A stretch of DNA of 64,000 bases, from NCBI GenBank assembly GCA_019233975.1, contig JAFALY010000010.1:59138-123137 (forward strand), given 5' to 3'. Positions 17,320-26,777 of this stretch are shown here, one piece after another. Numbering within the stretch: position 1 is the stretch's first letter; each line of letters begins with the position of its first letter. The position numbers and the translations under genes are program-made. Under the pieces are notes generated by a model. It saw only the letters and a program-made list of their open reading frames with translations. It made no database searches and was not told the origin of the DNA. The DNA is from Alphaproteobacteria bacterium. GTDB lineage: Bacteria > Pseudomonadota > Alphaproteobacteria > UBA9219.

Positions 17320-18659
17320 GCGTCAGCCAAACCGGCACCATATTCGCGCCAGCAACCGCAACAGGACGCGCAGGCGTAGCCGTCTATCGCCTTTCAGGCC
17401 CGGCGGCACGCGAAGCCATTACGCGGTTATGCCACCCCAACCAGTTGCCGGAGCCGCGTCAGGCCAGCCTGCGTACACTCGTGGACCCCGTAACGGATGA
17501 TGTTATCGACCATGCACTGGTCTTATGGTTTCCAGGTCCCGGTAGTTTTACGGGCGAGGATGTCGTCGAATTTCAAACCCATGGCGGTCGGGCGGTTGCG
17601 GATACTCTGCTGCGCGTACTCGCAGCACTGCCCGGCTTTGCATTGGCGGAACCCGGCGCCTTTACCCGCCGCGCTTTTGAAAATGGGCGTCTGGATTTAA
17701 CCGAGGCCGAAGCCATTGCCGACCTTGTCCATGCCGAAACCGAAGCGCAGCGCAAACAGGCCCTGCGGCAAATGCGTGGGGCCCTGGGTGCCCTGTATCA
17801 AAACTGGCATGACCGGCTGAAAACCATTTTGGCCTACTGCGAAGCGTCGATTGATTTTGCCGATGAAGAATTGCCCGATGATCTGATGCAGGCGCAGCGC
17901 GGACAATTGCAGACGTTGAGCACGGACATTCAACAACATCTGGCCGACGGACATCGCGGCGAACGCATTCGTGATGGTCTTTCCATCGCCATTCTAGGTG
18001 CACCGAATGCGGGCAAATCCAGCCTTTTAAACAAACTGGCGGCGCGTGAGGCGGCGATCGTTTCCCCCATCGCCGGCACTACACGTGACGTGGTAGAGGT
18101 GCAACTGGATCTAGGCGGTTATGCGGTATCGCTGGCGGACACAGCGGGATTGCGCGAAACGGCGGATGTTATCGAAAACGAAGGTGTGCGCCGGGCGCTG
18201 GCGCGTGCCGAGAAGGCTGACATTAAAATACTGGTCTATGACGCGGGACAAGCGGCAGATGCTGCAACAGACGCCCTGCACGACAATGACAGCCTGATTG
18301 TTTTTAACAAAGTCGACACGCTGAATGATGCAGCGCGCAATGCTTTACGCCACAATGCGCGCGCCTGTTTAATCTCTGCTGAGACGGGCGAGGGGCTGGC
18401 TGAATTTACGCGCCTGTTGATCGGCTTGATTGCCGCGCGTTATCCGACGGGGGGCGCCGCGCCCCTGACCCGCGCACGACACAGGCAGGCGATTGAAGAA
18501 GCAACCGAGCATCTGACACGCGCCACAGGTGCCACCGAAGCGGCATTAATGGCCGAGGATGTGCGTCTGGCGATGCGCGCTCTGGGTCGTGTCACAGGCC
18601 GTGTGGATGTTGAGGATTTGTTGGACATTATCTTCCGCGATTTTTGTATCGGGAAGTGA
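17316..18659 (+). CDS. mnmE: tRNA modification GTPase MnmE
   Basis: MnmE with MnmG adds the carboxymethylaminomethyl group to the wobble uridine of several tRNAs. The 447-residue protein has the N-terminal tetrahydrofolate-binding domain, a central G domain with P-loop GAPNAGKSS, the GTTRD switch and the DTAGLRE motif, and the C-terminal CIGK whose Cys is essential for the reaction. The ATG at 17316 overlaps the nth stop; an upstream Met at 17289 lies inside nth and is less likely. Its partner mnmG is at 47.6-49.4 kb, about 30 kb away, whereas many alphaproteobacteria keep the two adjacent. Confidence 0.96.
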   Translation: MSVSQTGTIFAPATATGRAGVAVYRLSGPAAREAITRLCHPNQLPEPRQASLRTLVDPVTDDVIDHALVLWFPGPGSFTGEDVVEFQTHGGRAVADTLLRVLAALPGFALAEPGAFTRRAFENGRLDLTEAEAIADLVHAETEAQRKQALRQMRGALGALYQNWHDRLKTILAYCEASIDFADEELPDDLMQAQRGQLQTLSTDIQQHLADGHRGERIRDGLSIAILGAPNAGKSSLLNKLAAREAAIVSPIAGTTRDVVEVQLDLGGYAVSLADTAGLRETADVIENEGVRRALARAEKADIKILVYDAGQAADAATDALHDNDSLIVFNKVDTLNDAARNALRHNARACLISAETGEGLAEFTRLLIGLIAARYPTGGAAPLTRARHRQAIEEATEHLTRATGATEAALMAEDVRLAMRALGRVTGRVDVEDLLDIIFRDFCIGK

Positions 18660-18668
18660 TCGGCATCA

Positions 18669-19448
18669 TTAGCCGCGCGCCTGCACATAACGTCTGACGC
18701 CGGCATTAAAGATGATGACCGCCAACACGCCATAAAACAATGTCGCCGCCATCATCAGCGCCAGCATGCGCGCGTCAAACTGGTGCAACAACCCGACGGG
18801 GATCAGGCTGATGAACCCCGCCGGTAAAAGCGAAAACATCACAACCTTGACCGCATCGGTTTGCGCATGCTGCGGTATCGAACAAAAGATAATCAGAATA
18901 TCGAACATCTGGTCAGGGAAGCGCTGGCTGTTGCTAACCCAAAACGGCATGGAATAAAAGATAACCAGCGATGACAGAAAAATGCTGGACGCCATGACGG
19001 TGATCACAAGCAATAGCGGTATCTGCGACGCCGTCGCATGGCCGAACAAAAACCAGTAAATCGGGCCGCTGAGAATATCACCCAGCGATGCGCTGTTTGA
19101 ACGGCTGAGGATCAGCGGCAACAGGGCGTGGCGTGGACGCGCCAGCAATCCATCAATACTGCCGTTCTGGATTTTGGTTCCGATGGTGCGCACACCATCC
19201 GCCATAAAGATGGTCAGGCCAACGGCGGTTGCCACGGTGCCGTACATGAGGCCGAGGTCGGCCAATTGCCAGCCTTTGACCTGTTGCACTGTATGGAAAA
19301 AAATGACCCAGAGTGTGAAGAACATCAAATTCTGGAACAGCATGGCAAGCCCCAGCGACACAGTGCGTTTCACATCGCCATGATGCGCGCGCATATTGAT
19401 GCCAATCAACGTGCCGATATAGTGCAAATGGGTGGCCAGATGTTCCAT
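18669..19448 (-). CDS. ABC-2 type exporter permease (PF06182-like), second permease
   Basis: The 259-residue protein has about six hydrophobic segments and the motif G-S-I-D-G-L-L-A-R-P after the second, typical of the ABC-2 membrane family formerly called DUF990. It lies 6 bases after another permease of the same type and downstream of an ABC ATPase, so the three form one exporter. The two different permeases probably form a heterodimer. The substrate is unknown; homologous trios are annotated only as multidrug or unknown exporters. It ends 9 bases from the convergent mnmE. Confidence 0.85.
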   Translation of the reverse strand: MEHLATHLHYIGTLIGINMRAHHGDVKRTVSLGLAMLFQNLMFFTLWVIFFHTVQQVKGWQLADLGLMYGTVATAVGLTIFMADGVRTIGTKIQNGSIDGLLARPRHALLPLILSRSNSASLGDILSGPIYWFLFGHATASQIPLLLVITVMASSIFLSSLVIFYSMPFWVSNSQRFPDQMFDILIIFCSIPQHAQTDAVKVVMFSLLPAGFISLIPVGLLHQFDARMLALMMAATLFYGVLAVIIFNAGVRRYVQARG

Positions 19449-19454
19449 GCGTAC

Positions 19455-20258
19455 CTATTTCAGCCCTTGCCGCACATGGCGGCAGAGCACATTATCGGCG
19501 ACCATGGTGGCCGCCAGAAAAACAACACACCAGAATAGTTGGAGCGACAAACTACCGATATGCGCCTGCCAACTGGCGTCAAGCGCCCACGAGGCGGGGG
19601 CGGTCAGCAGCGACGGAAACGGCGTGAACCATGCCAGTTTAGCAAGTACAGGTGGGTAAAACGCGAGCGGCCAGAGAAGGGCACCAAACAAAAATTCGCT
19701 TTTTTGCCAGACCCAGGCGATGGGTTCGGATTGCCCCAGCCAGAGGCATGTCATGCCCACAATGAAATGCGAAACAAGCCGGATGACGCCTGCCAGCGGC
19801 AGGCTCAACACGATGCCGGGCAACATAGCAAGCGTCAGCCCCTGCCCAGCCGTCAGATATTGGCAGACGCAATAGCAGGGCACTGCGAGCACCATGAGGC
19901 GGCCGATATAGCGGCCCATCCATTCCCCCATGCGCACAACCCATATCGGGCAAGGCCGCACCAGTTCCAGATCAATCTGGTCACCCAGAATGTCGTTCTG
20001 GAATTCCTTGAATAAAATGGGCGTGGCGCAAAACAGGACAAATTCCGTGATGCAGACATACCCGACCATTTTCGCATAAGTCAGGTTGTACTGCGCCAAC
20101 AGATCCGGCGATAGCCAGCGAAAAACCCCGGCATAGGCAAAGACGATGACAGTGTACATGAACAGGCTGCCGAAGGTTGTAAGACCCTCCGCCATAATTT
20201 TGCGGATGCCCCCCTTGCCGGACACCGACAGCACACGCAGATAGTGCCACAGCGTCAT
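19455..20258 (-). CDS. ABC-2 type exporter permease, first permease
   Basis: This 267-residue membrane protein has about six predicted helices and the motif L-E-L-V-R-P-C-P near residue 100, the counterpart of the G-x-x-D-x-L-L-x-R-P loop in its neighbour. Its start overlaps the stop of the upstream ATPase gene by 4 bases (ATGA), so translation is coupled. It should be one half of a heterodimeric permease. No signal for substrate specificity is visible. Confidence 0.85.
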   Translation of the reverse strand: MTLWHYLRVLSVSGKGGIRKIMAEGLTTFGSLFMYTVIVFAYAGVFRWLSPDLLAQYNLTYAKMVGYVCITEFVLFCATPILFKEFQNDILGDQIDLELVRPCPIWVVRMGEWMGRYIGRLMVLAVPCYCVCQYLTAGQGLTLAMLPGIVLSLPLAGVIRLVSHFIVGMTCLWLGQSEPIAWVWQKSEFLFGALLWPLAFYPPVLAKLAWFTPFPSLLTAPASWALDASWQAHIGSLSLQLFWCVVFLAATMVADNVLCRHVRQGLK

Positions 20259-21250
20259 GTCACCACCACACCACCAGCAGCATTCTGCCGGTCATAGATG
20301 GTGCGAATAACATCCTCAAGCGGCATGTTTTCAATCGCGATATCCTGAATTTTATAACGCGCCAGACATTCGCCAACCACCTGTTCAACCGGCGCCCGCG
20401 CAACATCAATCTGCAGAGCAAGCCGATGCGCGCTTTGTGACAGTACGCGCACACCCTCGCGCACAAAGGCCTCACCCGCTGCATCAACCGTCAGCGTCAC
20501 CGTCTTATAACGCGCATAATCGCGGCGGAGTTCAGTCAGGCTGGTATCAATTACCTTATGGCCATGGTCGATCAGGATAACGCGGTTGCACACGCGTTCG
20601 ATGTCGTCCGTGTCATGGCTGGTCAAAATGATGGTCGTTTCAAATTCATGCGCCATGCGGTTCAGATGGTCGCGCAGTGTCGCCTTGGCGTTAATATCAA
20701 GGCCGATGGTCGGTTCATCCAGAAACAGGACGGCGGGTTGATGCAACAAAGCGGCGGCCAGATCGCACCGCATGCGCTGCCCCAAAGACAGGGTTTGCAC
20801 CCGCTGATGCAGTAGGTCGCCCAAATCAAAGACGATTGTCAGTTTATCAAGTTGCGCCCGATAGTGCGCCCGGGGCAGGTCATAAATGGCGGCCAGCAAG
20901 TCATAGCTGTCGATCACGGGCAGGGTTGGCCACAAATGCGACCGCTGGCCGAAAACCAGGCCGATGCGGCGCGACAGGGCGCGTGTTTCCTTCCACGGTA
21001 CAAAGCCCGCAACCTGTGCGGTGCCGGAAGTTGATTGCAACAGGCCACAGAGCATTTTGAGTGTGGTTGATTTTCCAGCGCCGTTCGGCCCGATAAAGGC
21101 GATTTTTTCCCCGGCACGGATGTCAAAGCTGAGGTCGCGTACGGCTTCAAAATTCTGCGTCGCGTGCTTTTTGAACCAACCGCCGGATACGCCGACAGGA
21201 ACGGTAAAATGGCGGGTCAGACGGTCAACGGTAATGATGGGCGCGTTCAT
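20255..21250 (-). CDS. ABC exporter ATP-binding protein
   Basis: At 331 residues, this nucleotide-binding subunit has Walker A GPNGAGKST, the Q-loop near GLVFGQRSHLW, the signature L-S-L-G-Q-R-M-R, Walker B VLFLDEPTIGLD and the switch His in TSHD. The signature LSLGQ replaces the usual LSGGQ. The C-terminal 90 residues beyond the ATPase core resemble the regulatory extension found in NatA/CcmA-like drug and polysaccharide exporters. It is the first gene of the ATPase-permease-permease operon. Confidence 0.92.
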   Translation of the reverse strand: MNAPIITVDRLTRHFTVPVGVSGGWFKKHATQNFEAVRDLSFDIRAGEKIAFIGPNGAGKSTTLKMLCGLLQSTSGTAQVAGFVPWKETRALSRRIGLVFGQRSHLWPTLPVIDSYDLLAAIYDLPRAHYRAQLDKLTIVFDLGDLLHQRVQTLSLGQRMRCDLAAALLHQPAVLFLDEPTIGLDINAKATLRDHLNRMAHEFETTIILTSHDTDDIERVCNRVILIDHGHKVIDTSLTELRRDYARYKTVTLTVDAAGEAFVREGVRVLSQSAHRLALQIDVARAPVEQVVGECLARYKIQDIAIENMPLEDVIRTIYDRQNAAGGVVVT

Positions 21251-21317
21251 CAGGATCCTTCCAACAGGGGAATATCCTAACGAAAAGCGCGCCCTTCGTT
21301 CAACCCTCTTTTACGGA

Positions 21318-23135
21318 TCAGACCGCTTCGGCCTGCTTGGCCATGCGCTTGCGCATGTTGGGGTCCAGCCAGCGCTTGCGCAGGCGGATGTTCTTTGGCG
21401 TGACTTCCACCAATTCATCATCCGCGATGTAGGCGATCGCCTTTTCCAGCGTCATGATCATGGGCGGGGTCAGGCGAACGGCTTCATCCTTACCGGACGC
21501 GCGGACGTTCGACAGCTTTTTGCCTTCCAGAATATTCACGTCCAGATCGTTCGACTTCGCATGTTCGCCGATCACCATGCCTTCGTACACCTTGACGCCG
21601 GGCGGGATCATCATCGGACCACGTTCTTCCAGCTTCCACATCGCGTAGGCAACCGACTCGCCGGTGCCGTTTGAAATCAGCACGCCTGTGCGACGCGCCG
21701 CAATCGGCCCCTTATAGGGGGCATAGCCGTAGAACAGACGGTTCATCAGGCCTGTGCCGCGTGTATCGCTGAGGAATTCGCTATAATAACCGATCAGACC
21801 GCGTGACGGCGCGTGGAAGGTCAGGCGAACCTTGCCGCCGCCGGACGGACGCATATCGGTCAATTCCGCCTTGCGTTCGGACAGTTTGTTGACGACCGTA
21901 CCGGAATAGTTTTCATCGACGTCGATCACGACTTCTTCGATCGGTTCCTGACGCTGGCCATTTTCATCGGTTTTAAACAGAACGCGCGGGCGGCTGATCG
22001 ACAATTCATAGCCTTCGCGGCGCATGGTTTCGATCAAAATGCCCAATTGCAATTCGCCACGACCGGCGACTTCGAACGCGTCCTTATCATCCGACTCCGT
22101 CACGCGAATGGCGACGTTGCCTTCGACTTCGCGCATCAGGCGGTCGCGGATCATACGGCTGGTCACCTTGTCGCCTTCGGTGCCGGCGAGCGGCGAGTCA
22201 TTGACCGAGAACGTCATGGCGATGGTCGGCGGGTCGATGGGACGCGCAATCAGCGGCTCTGCCACAGCGGGGTCGCAGAGCGTATCGGCAACGGTCGCCT
22301 TGGACAGTCCTGCCAGCACGACGATGTCGCCCGCATGCGCTTCTTCAACCGGCACGCGGTCCAAACCGCGGAACGCCAGAACCTTGGTCACGCGACCTTG
22401 TTCAATAACCTGTCCGTCGCGGTTCAGGGCCTTGATGGCCATATTGGGGCGCACAACGCCGGTTTTGATGCGGCCTGTCAGCAGGCGGCCCAGAAACGGA
22501 TTGGCTTCGAGAATACAGGCGAGCAACGAGAATGGTGCCGTCGCGTCAACCGTCGGTTCCGGCACATGGCGGACGATCAAGTCAAAAAGCGGGGTCAAAT
22601 CCTTCGATTCATCACCCAGCTTTTCAACGGCCCAGCCATTGCGGCCTGAGGCGAACAGGGTGGGGAAATCCAGCTGCTCTTCGCTGGCATCCAATGCCGC
22701 GAACAAATCGAACACTTCGTTATGCACTTCGTGCGCACGCGCATCCGGGCGGTCAACCTTATTGATAACAACCATTGGGCGCAGGCCGATGGACAAAGCC
22801 TTGGAGACCACGAACTTCGTTTGCGGCAGGGGGCCTTCGGCTGCGTCAACCAGCAGCACGACGCCATCCACCATTGACAGGATGCGTTCGACTTCGCCGC
22901 CAAAATCGGCGTGGCCGGGTGTGTCGACGATGTTAATGCGCAGATCGCCATATTGAATGGATGTGCACTTCGCCAAAATCGTAATACCGCGTTCGCGTTC
23001 CAGATCGTTGCTGTCCATCGCGCGTTCCGCCACCTGCTGGTTTTCGCGGAAAGTGCCCGACTGTTTCAACATGGCGTCGACAAGCGTGGTTTTGCCGTGG
23101 TCGACGTGGGCGATGATGGCGATATTACGAAGCAT
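21318..23135 (-). CDS. typA: Ribosome-associated GTPase TypA/BipA
   Basis: TypA is a translational GTPase related to EF-G that helps 50S assembly and adaptation to stress and cold. The 605-residue sequence carries G1 [10 protein letters not shown]2 RGITI, G3 DTPGHADF and G4 NKVDR, followed by the EF-G-like domains and the TypA-specific C-terminal domain rich in Lys and Arg. The length is normal. The gene stands alone between the ABC operon and the divergent glycosyltransferase. Confidence 0.96.
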   Translation of the reverse strand: MLRNIAIIAHVDHGKTTLVDAMLKQSGTFRENQQVAERAMDSNDLERERGITILAKCTSIQYGDLRINIVDTPGHADFGGEVERILSMVDGVVLLVDAAEGPLPQTKFVVSKALSIGLRPMVVINKVDRPDARAHEVHNEVFDLFAALDASEEQLDFPTLFASGRNGWAVEKLGDESKDLTPLFDLIVRHVPEPTVDATAPFSLLACILEANPFLGRLLTGRIKTGVVRPNMAIKALNRDGQVIEQGRVTKVLAFRGLDRVPVEEAHAGDIVVLAGLSKATVADTLCDPAVAEPLIARPIDPPTIAMTFSVNDSPLAGTEGDKVTSRMIRDRLMREVEGNVAIRVTESDDKDAFEVAGRGELQLGILIETMRREGYELSISRPRVLFKTDENGQRQEPIEEVVIDVDENYSGTVVNKLSERKAELTDMRPSGGGKVRLTFHAPSRGLIGYYSEFLSDTRGTGLMNRLFYGYAPYKGPIAARRTGVLISNGTGESVAYAMWKLEERGPMMIPPGVKVYEGMVIGEHAKSNDLDVNILEGKKLSNVRASGKDEAVRLTPPMIMTLEKAIAYIADDELVEVTPKNIRLRKRWLDPNMRKRMAKQAEAV

Positions 23136-23317
23136 TATGTTTGTCCTGATTTTTGTTGCGGTGCGGTTGTGCGGGAAAATGGCGGGAATTTCAACCCTGA
23201 TCTATGTTTTCATGCGTAAAAAGGCGCTTTGGCCCCTGTTTCCTGCATTTACCGTGGCTTGGCAGGACCGGGTTGATTTGATAAACCACTCATGCCCCGT
23301 TCCCCGAGTCCACGGCC

Positions 23318-24073
23318 ATGCACCAACCCACCGTTTCCGTCATAACAGGCGCTTATCATTCCCTGAGCACGCTGACGGAAACCGCATATTCCGTTATGGC
23401 TCAAGACTTTACCGACTGGGAATGGATTATTGTCGATGACGCGTCATCCGACGCGACCCCCGCCCTTTGCAAAGCCCTGTCGGATGCGGACCAACGCATC
23501 CGCAGCCTGTTTCACACACAGCGCCTGCTCCATAATTGTGCCCGTGAAACAGGGTTAGAGGCCGCCACAGGCCGGTACATCGCCTTTATTGACGCAGATG
23601 ATCTGTGGTTGCCGCACAAGCTTTCAAGGCAATTGGCCTTTATGCAAACCAACACTGCGGCCTTCAGCTTTACCGCCTATCGTCGCATTGATGAATACAG
23701 CACGCGCACCGGCAGGCTTATTCATGTACCGCCGAGCCTGACACACCAGCAGTTTCTTAAAAACACGGCCATCGCGGCCTCAACGGTCATCATCGACAGA
23801 GAAGCCATTCCTGATTTCGGTATTGTCAAAATACCGCATGAGGATTTTTCAACCTGGTCCGCACTTTTAAAACGCGGGCATGTGGCCTATGGTCTTGATG
23901 AAGATTTGATGCGGTACAGGGTTCGTGCCACGGCAGCATCTGCCAATAAGTGGCGGCAAATGCGTACCGTGTGGCGCAATCTGAGGCAGGTTGAACGGTT
24001 ATCACCCCTCGCCGCCGCTGTAACGCTTGCCCAATACGGATTAAACGCTGTCAGAAAACACCGCAGTTTTTAA
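23318..24073 (+). CDS. Family 2 glycosyltransferase
   Basis: The 251-residue protein has a GT-A fold of family 2: N-terminal [10 protein letters not shown] with the nucleotide-binding Asp in VDDASSD, and the metal-binding D-A-D-D motif in [10 protein letters not shown]. It probably transfers a sugar to a cell-surface polysaccharide or lipopolysaccharide core. No membrane segment or other polysaccharide gene is near, so the acceptor cannot be inferred. No strong Shine-Dalgarno precedes the ATG. It converges on lysE with an 8-base gap. Confidence 0.85.
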   Translation: MHQPTVSVITGAYHSLSTLTETAYSVMAQDFTDWEWIIVDDASSDATPALCKALSDADQRIRSLFHTQRLLHNCARETGLEAATGRYIAFIDADDLWLPHKLSRQLAFMQTNTAAFSFTAYRRIDEYSTRTGRLIHVPPSLTHQQFLKNTAIAASTVIIDREAIPDFGIVKIPHEDFSTWSALLKRGHVAYGLDEDLMRYRVRATAASANKWRQMRTVWRNLRQVERLSPLAAAVTLAQYGLNAVRKHRSF

Positions 24074-24081
24074 TTCCACCA

Positions 24082-24756
24082 TTACAGGCTGAAATGCAGG
24101 CCGATTTGAATGCCGCTGATCACCGCCCAGACGGCAAGAACCGCGAGCGCTATACCCGTGATGCGGTTCAACCAGACAACCCGGTTTTCGGTAAAATGGC
24201 CGCGTAGCAAGGCCATGCCGCCCGCGAGCAGCAGCCACCAGCAAAGCGAGCCGAAGAAAATGCCACCCGTTAATGTGACGGCATCATCTGTGTTTTGAAC
24301 ATGGCCAAAGGTCGCAACGACGGCCAGCACGCCAAAAAGCGTCAACGGGTTGGCAAGCGTGATGGCAAGGCTGGATATAACTGCCTTTAGCGCGCCCATC
24401 AGCATATCTTCGCGGGTCATGCCGATAACTTTTTTGACCAGCCCCACGGGGTCGGTCGGCTGGCGCGGTGGATCATGCCATGTGTGCCACGCCCCGAACA
24501 GCAAAAGAAAACCGCCCAGAACGCGGATACAGGCGTCATAGTCGCGAATAAAGTCGATGATGGCACTGACGCCAAGCGCAGCGACACCGCCAAAGAAACA
24601 ATCGGCAAAGGCGGCACCAACGCCGGTCGCAAAACCGATGATAAACCCCTTGTGCAAGGTGCGACGTATGCACATAAGACCGATGGGACCCACCGGTGCC
24701 GCAACCATAACGCCAAGGACCAGGCCGCGGTAAAGAACGCCTACTTCATCCAGCAC
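24082..24756 (-). CDS. LysE-family amino-acid exporter
   Basis: This 224-residue inner-membrane protein has six predicted helices and the LysE/RhtB signature GLVLGVMVAAPVGPIG near the N-terminus, a motif conserved across the family. These proteins export amino acids or derivatives such as lysine, threonine or homoserine lactone. The substrate cannot be told from the sequence. The gene appears monocistronic. Confidence 0.88.
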   Translation of the reverse strand: MLDEVGVLYRGLVLGVMVAAPVGPIGLMCIRRTLHKGFIIGFATGVGAAFADCFFGGVAALGVSAIIDFIRDYDACIRVLGGFLLLFGAWHTWHDPPRQPTDPVGLVKKVIGMTREDMLMGALKAVISSLAITLANPLTLFGVLAVVATFGHVQNTDDAVTLTGGIFFGSLCWWLLLAGGMALLRGHFTENRVVWLNRITGIALAVLAVWAVISGIQIGLHFSL

Positions 24757-24838
24757 GTAACAACCTCGTCACAACTTTAGACTCTGCGGTTTATGGCAAA
24801 GCTGTGGCAATTAGGCAAGGTGAGATAAAAAGCGCCTG

Positions 24839-25144
24839 TCAGGCCGTCAGGCCAAGGCGATTGCGGCGCGCCGCTTCGATCTGCGCAAGCTCTAGCTGTT
24901 TCTTGGGATCAGTGCCTGCGCCGGGCGACGGGGCAGATTGAACGCCTGCAAAGGCGGCCGCACCTGCGATGGGGATAATAGACGGTGTTTCTGATTGGCC
25001 GGTTGCAAACAGGCTAAACGCATCGGCAACCGTATCGCGCTCAACGCGGGGCTTTTGCATGGCAGGTGATGTCAGGGCAGGGGTGGCCAGTGCGCTTCTG
25101 TACGCCTTTGGCTTGCGTCCCGGTTGTTCCTGTAAATCCAACAT
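24839..25144 (-). CDS. Hypothetical small protein, 101 residues
   Basis: I do not recognise the family. The ATG at 25144 has GAGGA 9 bases upstream, which supports it as a real gene. The sequence is Ala/Pro/Ser-rich and probably disordered in its first 80 residues, and ends in a charged helix with E-L-A-Q-I-E-A-A-R-R-N-R. It has no signal peptide or membrane segment. It lies alone between the LysE exporter and the ketoacyl-ACP synthase, on the same strand as both. Confidence 0.6.
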   Translation of the reverse strand: MLDLQEQPGRKPKAYRSALATPALTSPAMQKPRVERDTVADAFSLFATGQSETPSIIPIAGAAAFAGVQSAPSPGAGTDPKKQLELAQIEAARRNRLGLTA

Positions 25145-25236
25145 AATAAATCCTCAAGCAATCCGGTCATTATACCAGCAAGGCCCCGACATGATAGTTT
25201 GAGCAATATTTGCTAAGCCAAGCTTAAATAAACTGG

Positions 25237-26448
25237 TTAACGCAGTTTCTGCACGGCGACAGATGCGTTTAACCCGCCAAAGGCAAAAGAGTTATTCAGA
25301 GCGCGGTTTATGGTCATTTTTCTTGATACATCAGGCACATAATCAAGGTCGCAGTCGGGGTCGCCCGCTTTGAAATTCAGGGTAGGCGGCGCGCAATCTT
25401 TGTAAACCGCCAGTACGGTTGCGAGCATTTCAAGCGCGCCTGCGGCACCCAGCGCATGGCCGAACTGCGATTTACTGGCGCTGATCGCCAATTGTCGTGC
25501 ATGGTCGCCGAACACTTGTTTTAACGCAGCGGTCTCAGTCGCGTCATTGATGCGTGTGCCGGTGCCATGCGCATTGATATGATTGACGCTGTCTGTCGTC
25601 CAACCGGCATCATTGATTGCATTCATCACAGCACGCGATGCGCCGTTGACATCCGGGGTCGTCAAATCCTTGGCGTCAGCGCTCATGCCAAAACCGGCAA
25701 ACTCGGAATAGATGCGCGCACCACGCGCCTGCGCCGCTTCCAACGTTTCGAGTATAAGGATGCCAGCACCTTCGCCCAGCACCATGCCAGCGCGGCCTTC
25801 GGCGAAAGGACGGCAAAGATCGGGCGCCATAACGCGCAAGGCCTCCCATCCTTTGAGTGTGCCAAAAGTCAGGCTGGATTCAGCGCCGCCTGTCACCGCA
25901 ACATCAATCAAACCGGAACGCAATAAAGCAAGCGCCGTGCCCATCGCGTGGATGGCGGAAGCGCAAGCGCTGGCGACCGTAAAACTTGGCCCCTGCACGC
26001 CCAGTTCCATGCTGATTTGGCTGGCGGCGGCATTGATCATCAACCGCGGAATGGTGAAAGGGTGCACGCGCGTAGCGCCCGCAACCAGCAAACGATTATA
26101 AGATTCTTCAACCGTATTTTGACCACCGACGCCGGTGCCCAGAATAACGCCCGTGCGTTCCGCAAGCGCAGGCGTCAATGTCAGCCCAGCCTCAGTGATA
26201 GCCTGCCGCGCAGCGGCCACAGCGAATTGCGCGAAGCGGTCCAGAAGCGGTACCTTCTTCGGATCCATCCATTGATCCGGATTAAAATCTTTGACCGGGG
26301 CAGCGGGAAAAGTGATGGTTTCGCCGCGATGGTCGAAACTGAGTTTTTCAATACCGCACACGCCACCGAACAAATTTTGTTCAAACGTGGGCATCCCCTG
26401 CCCAATGGGTGAGACAACCCCAAGCCCTGTGATGACGATACGACGCAT
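25237..26448 (-). CDS. 3-oxoacyl-[acyl-carrier-protein] synthase, FabF type
   Basis: The enzyme condenses malonyl-ACP with an acyl-ACP. The triad of the KAS II group is complete: Cys in ASACASA, His in NAHGTGT and His in FGHALGAAG. At 403 residues it is of normal length. It lies 8 bases after a dedicated acyl carrier protein and in the same operon as lpxD. This suggests it makes a special acyl chain for lipid A or another envelope lipid rather than serving as the housekeeping FabF, but that is inference from context. Confidence 0.9.
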   Translation of the reverse strand: MRRIVITGLGVVSPIGQGMPTFEQNLFGGVCGIEKLSFDHRGETITFPAAPVKDFNPDQWMDPKKVPLLDRFAQFAVAAARQAITEAGLTLTPALAERTGVILGTGVGGQNTVEESYNRLLVAGATRVHPFTIPRLMINAAASQISMELGVQGPSFTVASACASAIHAMGTALALLRSGLIDVAVTGGAESSLTFGTLKGWEALRVMAPDLCRPFAEGRAGMVLGEGAGILILETLEAAQARGARIYSEFAGFGMSADAKDLTTPDVNGASRAVMNAINDAGWTTDSVNHINAHGTGTRINDATETAALKQVFGDHARQLAISASKSQFGHALGAAGALEMLATVLAVYKDCAPPTLNFKAGDPDCDLDYVPDVSRKMTINRALNNSFAFGGLNASVAVQKLR

Positions 26449-26456
26449 AGCGCGGG

Positions 26457-26720
26457 TTAGCCCTGCGCCTTTTGGACGCTCAGCTGTTTTTCAACAAGGG
26501 CGATGACATCGCCCACGGTCGCGAGCCCTGCACCATCGGTATTGGCGTTAAAGGGCAGCGTGATGCCGAATTTATCTTCGAGCGCAAACACAACCTCAAC
26601 CATGTCCAGCGAGCTGACATTCAAGTCAGACAGGCGCGCTTCGGGTTTAAGGCGGCTGCGGTCCAGCAGCGCCTTTTGCGCAACGATATCCATGATTTCA
26701 TCAATTTGCGAATTCGACAT
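26457..26720 (-). CDS. Acyl carrier protein, specialised
   Basis: This 87-residue protein has the four-helix ACP pattern. The phosphopantetheine site is Ser37 in NVSSLDMVE; the usual Asp before this Ser is replaced by Ser. The sequence has the second-helix motif VVFALEDKFGI, reminiscent of AcpXL, the rhizobial carrier for very-long-chain lipid A acyl groups, but differs from ordinary AcpP. Its neighbours are lpxD upstream (57-base gap) and a ketoacyl-ACP synthase downstream, in line with a dedicated lipid role. Confidence 0.88.
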   Translation of the reverse strand: MSNSQIDEIMDIVAQKALLDRSRLKPEARLSDLNVSSLDMVEVVFALEDKFGITLPFNANTDGAGLATVGDVIALVEKQLSVQKAQG

Positions 26721-26777
26721 GTCGTGTGATCCAGTGTGTATGACTTAATAAGCGCGTTAAATGTGACCTTTTAAGGA

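Noticed and set aside
21251..21317. AACGAA/TTCGTT stem as a terminator after typA
   Set aside because: The stem is only 6 bp and AT-rich, and there is no T run on the minus strand after it.
22024..22956. Plus-strand frame of 310 residues within typA
   Set aside because: Antisense shadow of a highly conserved GTPase; Ser/Arg-rich with no motif.
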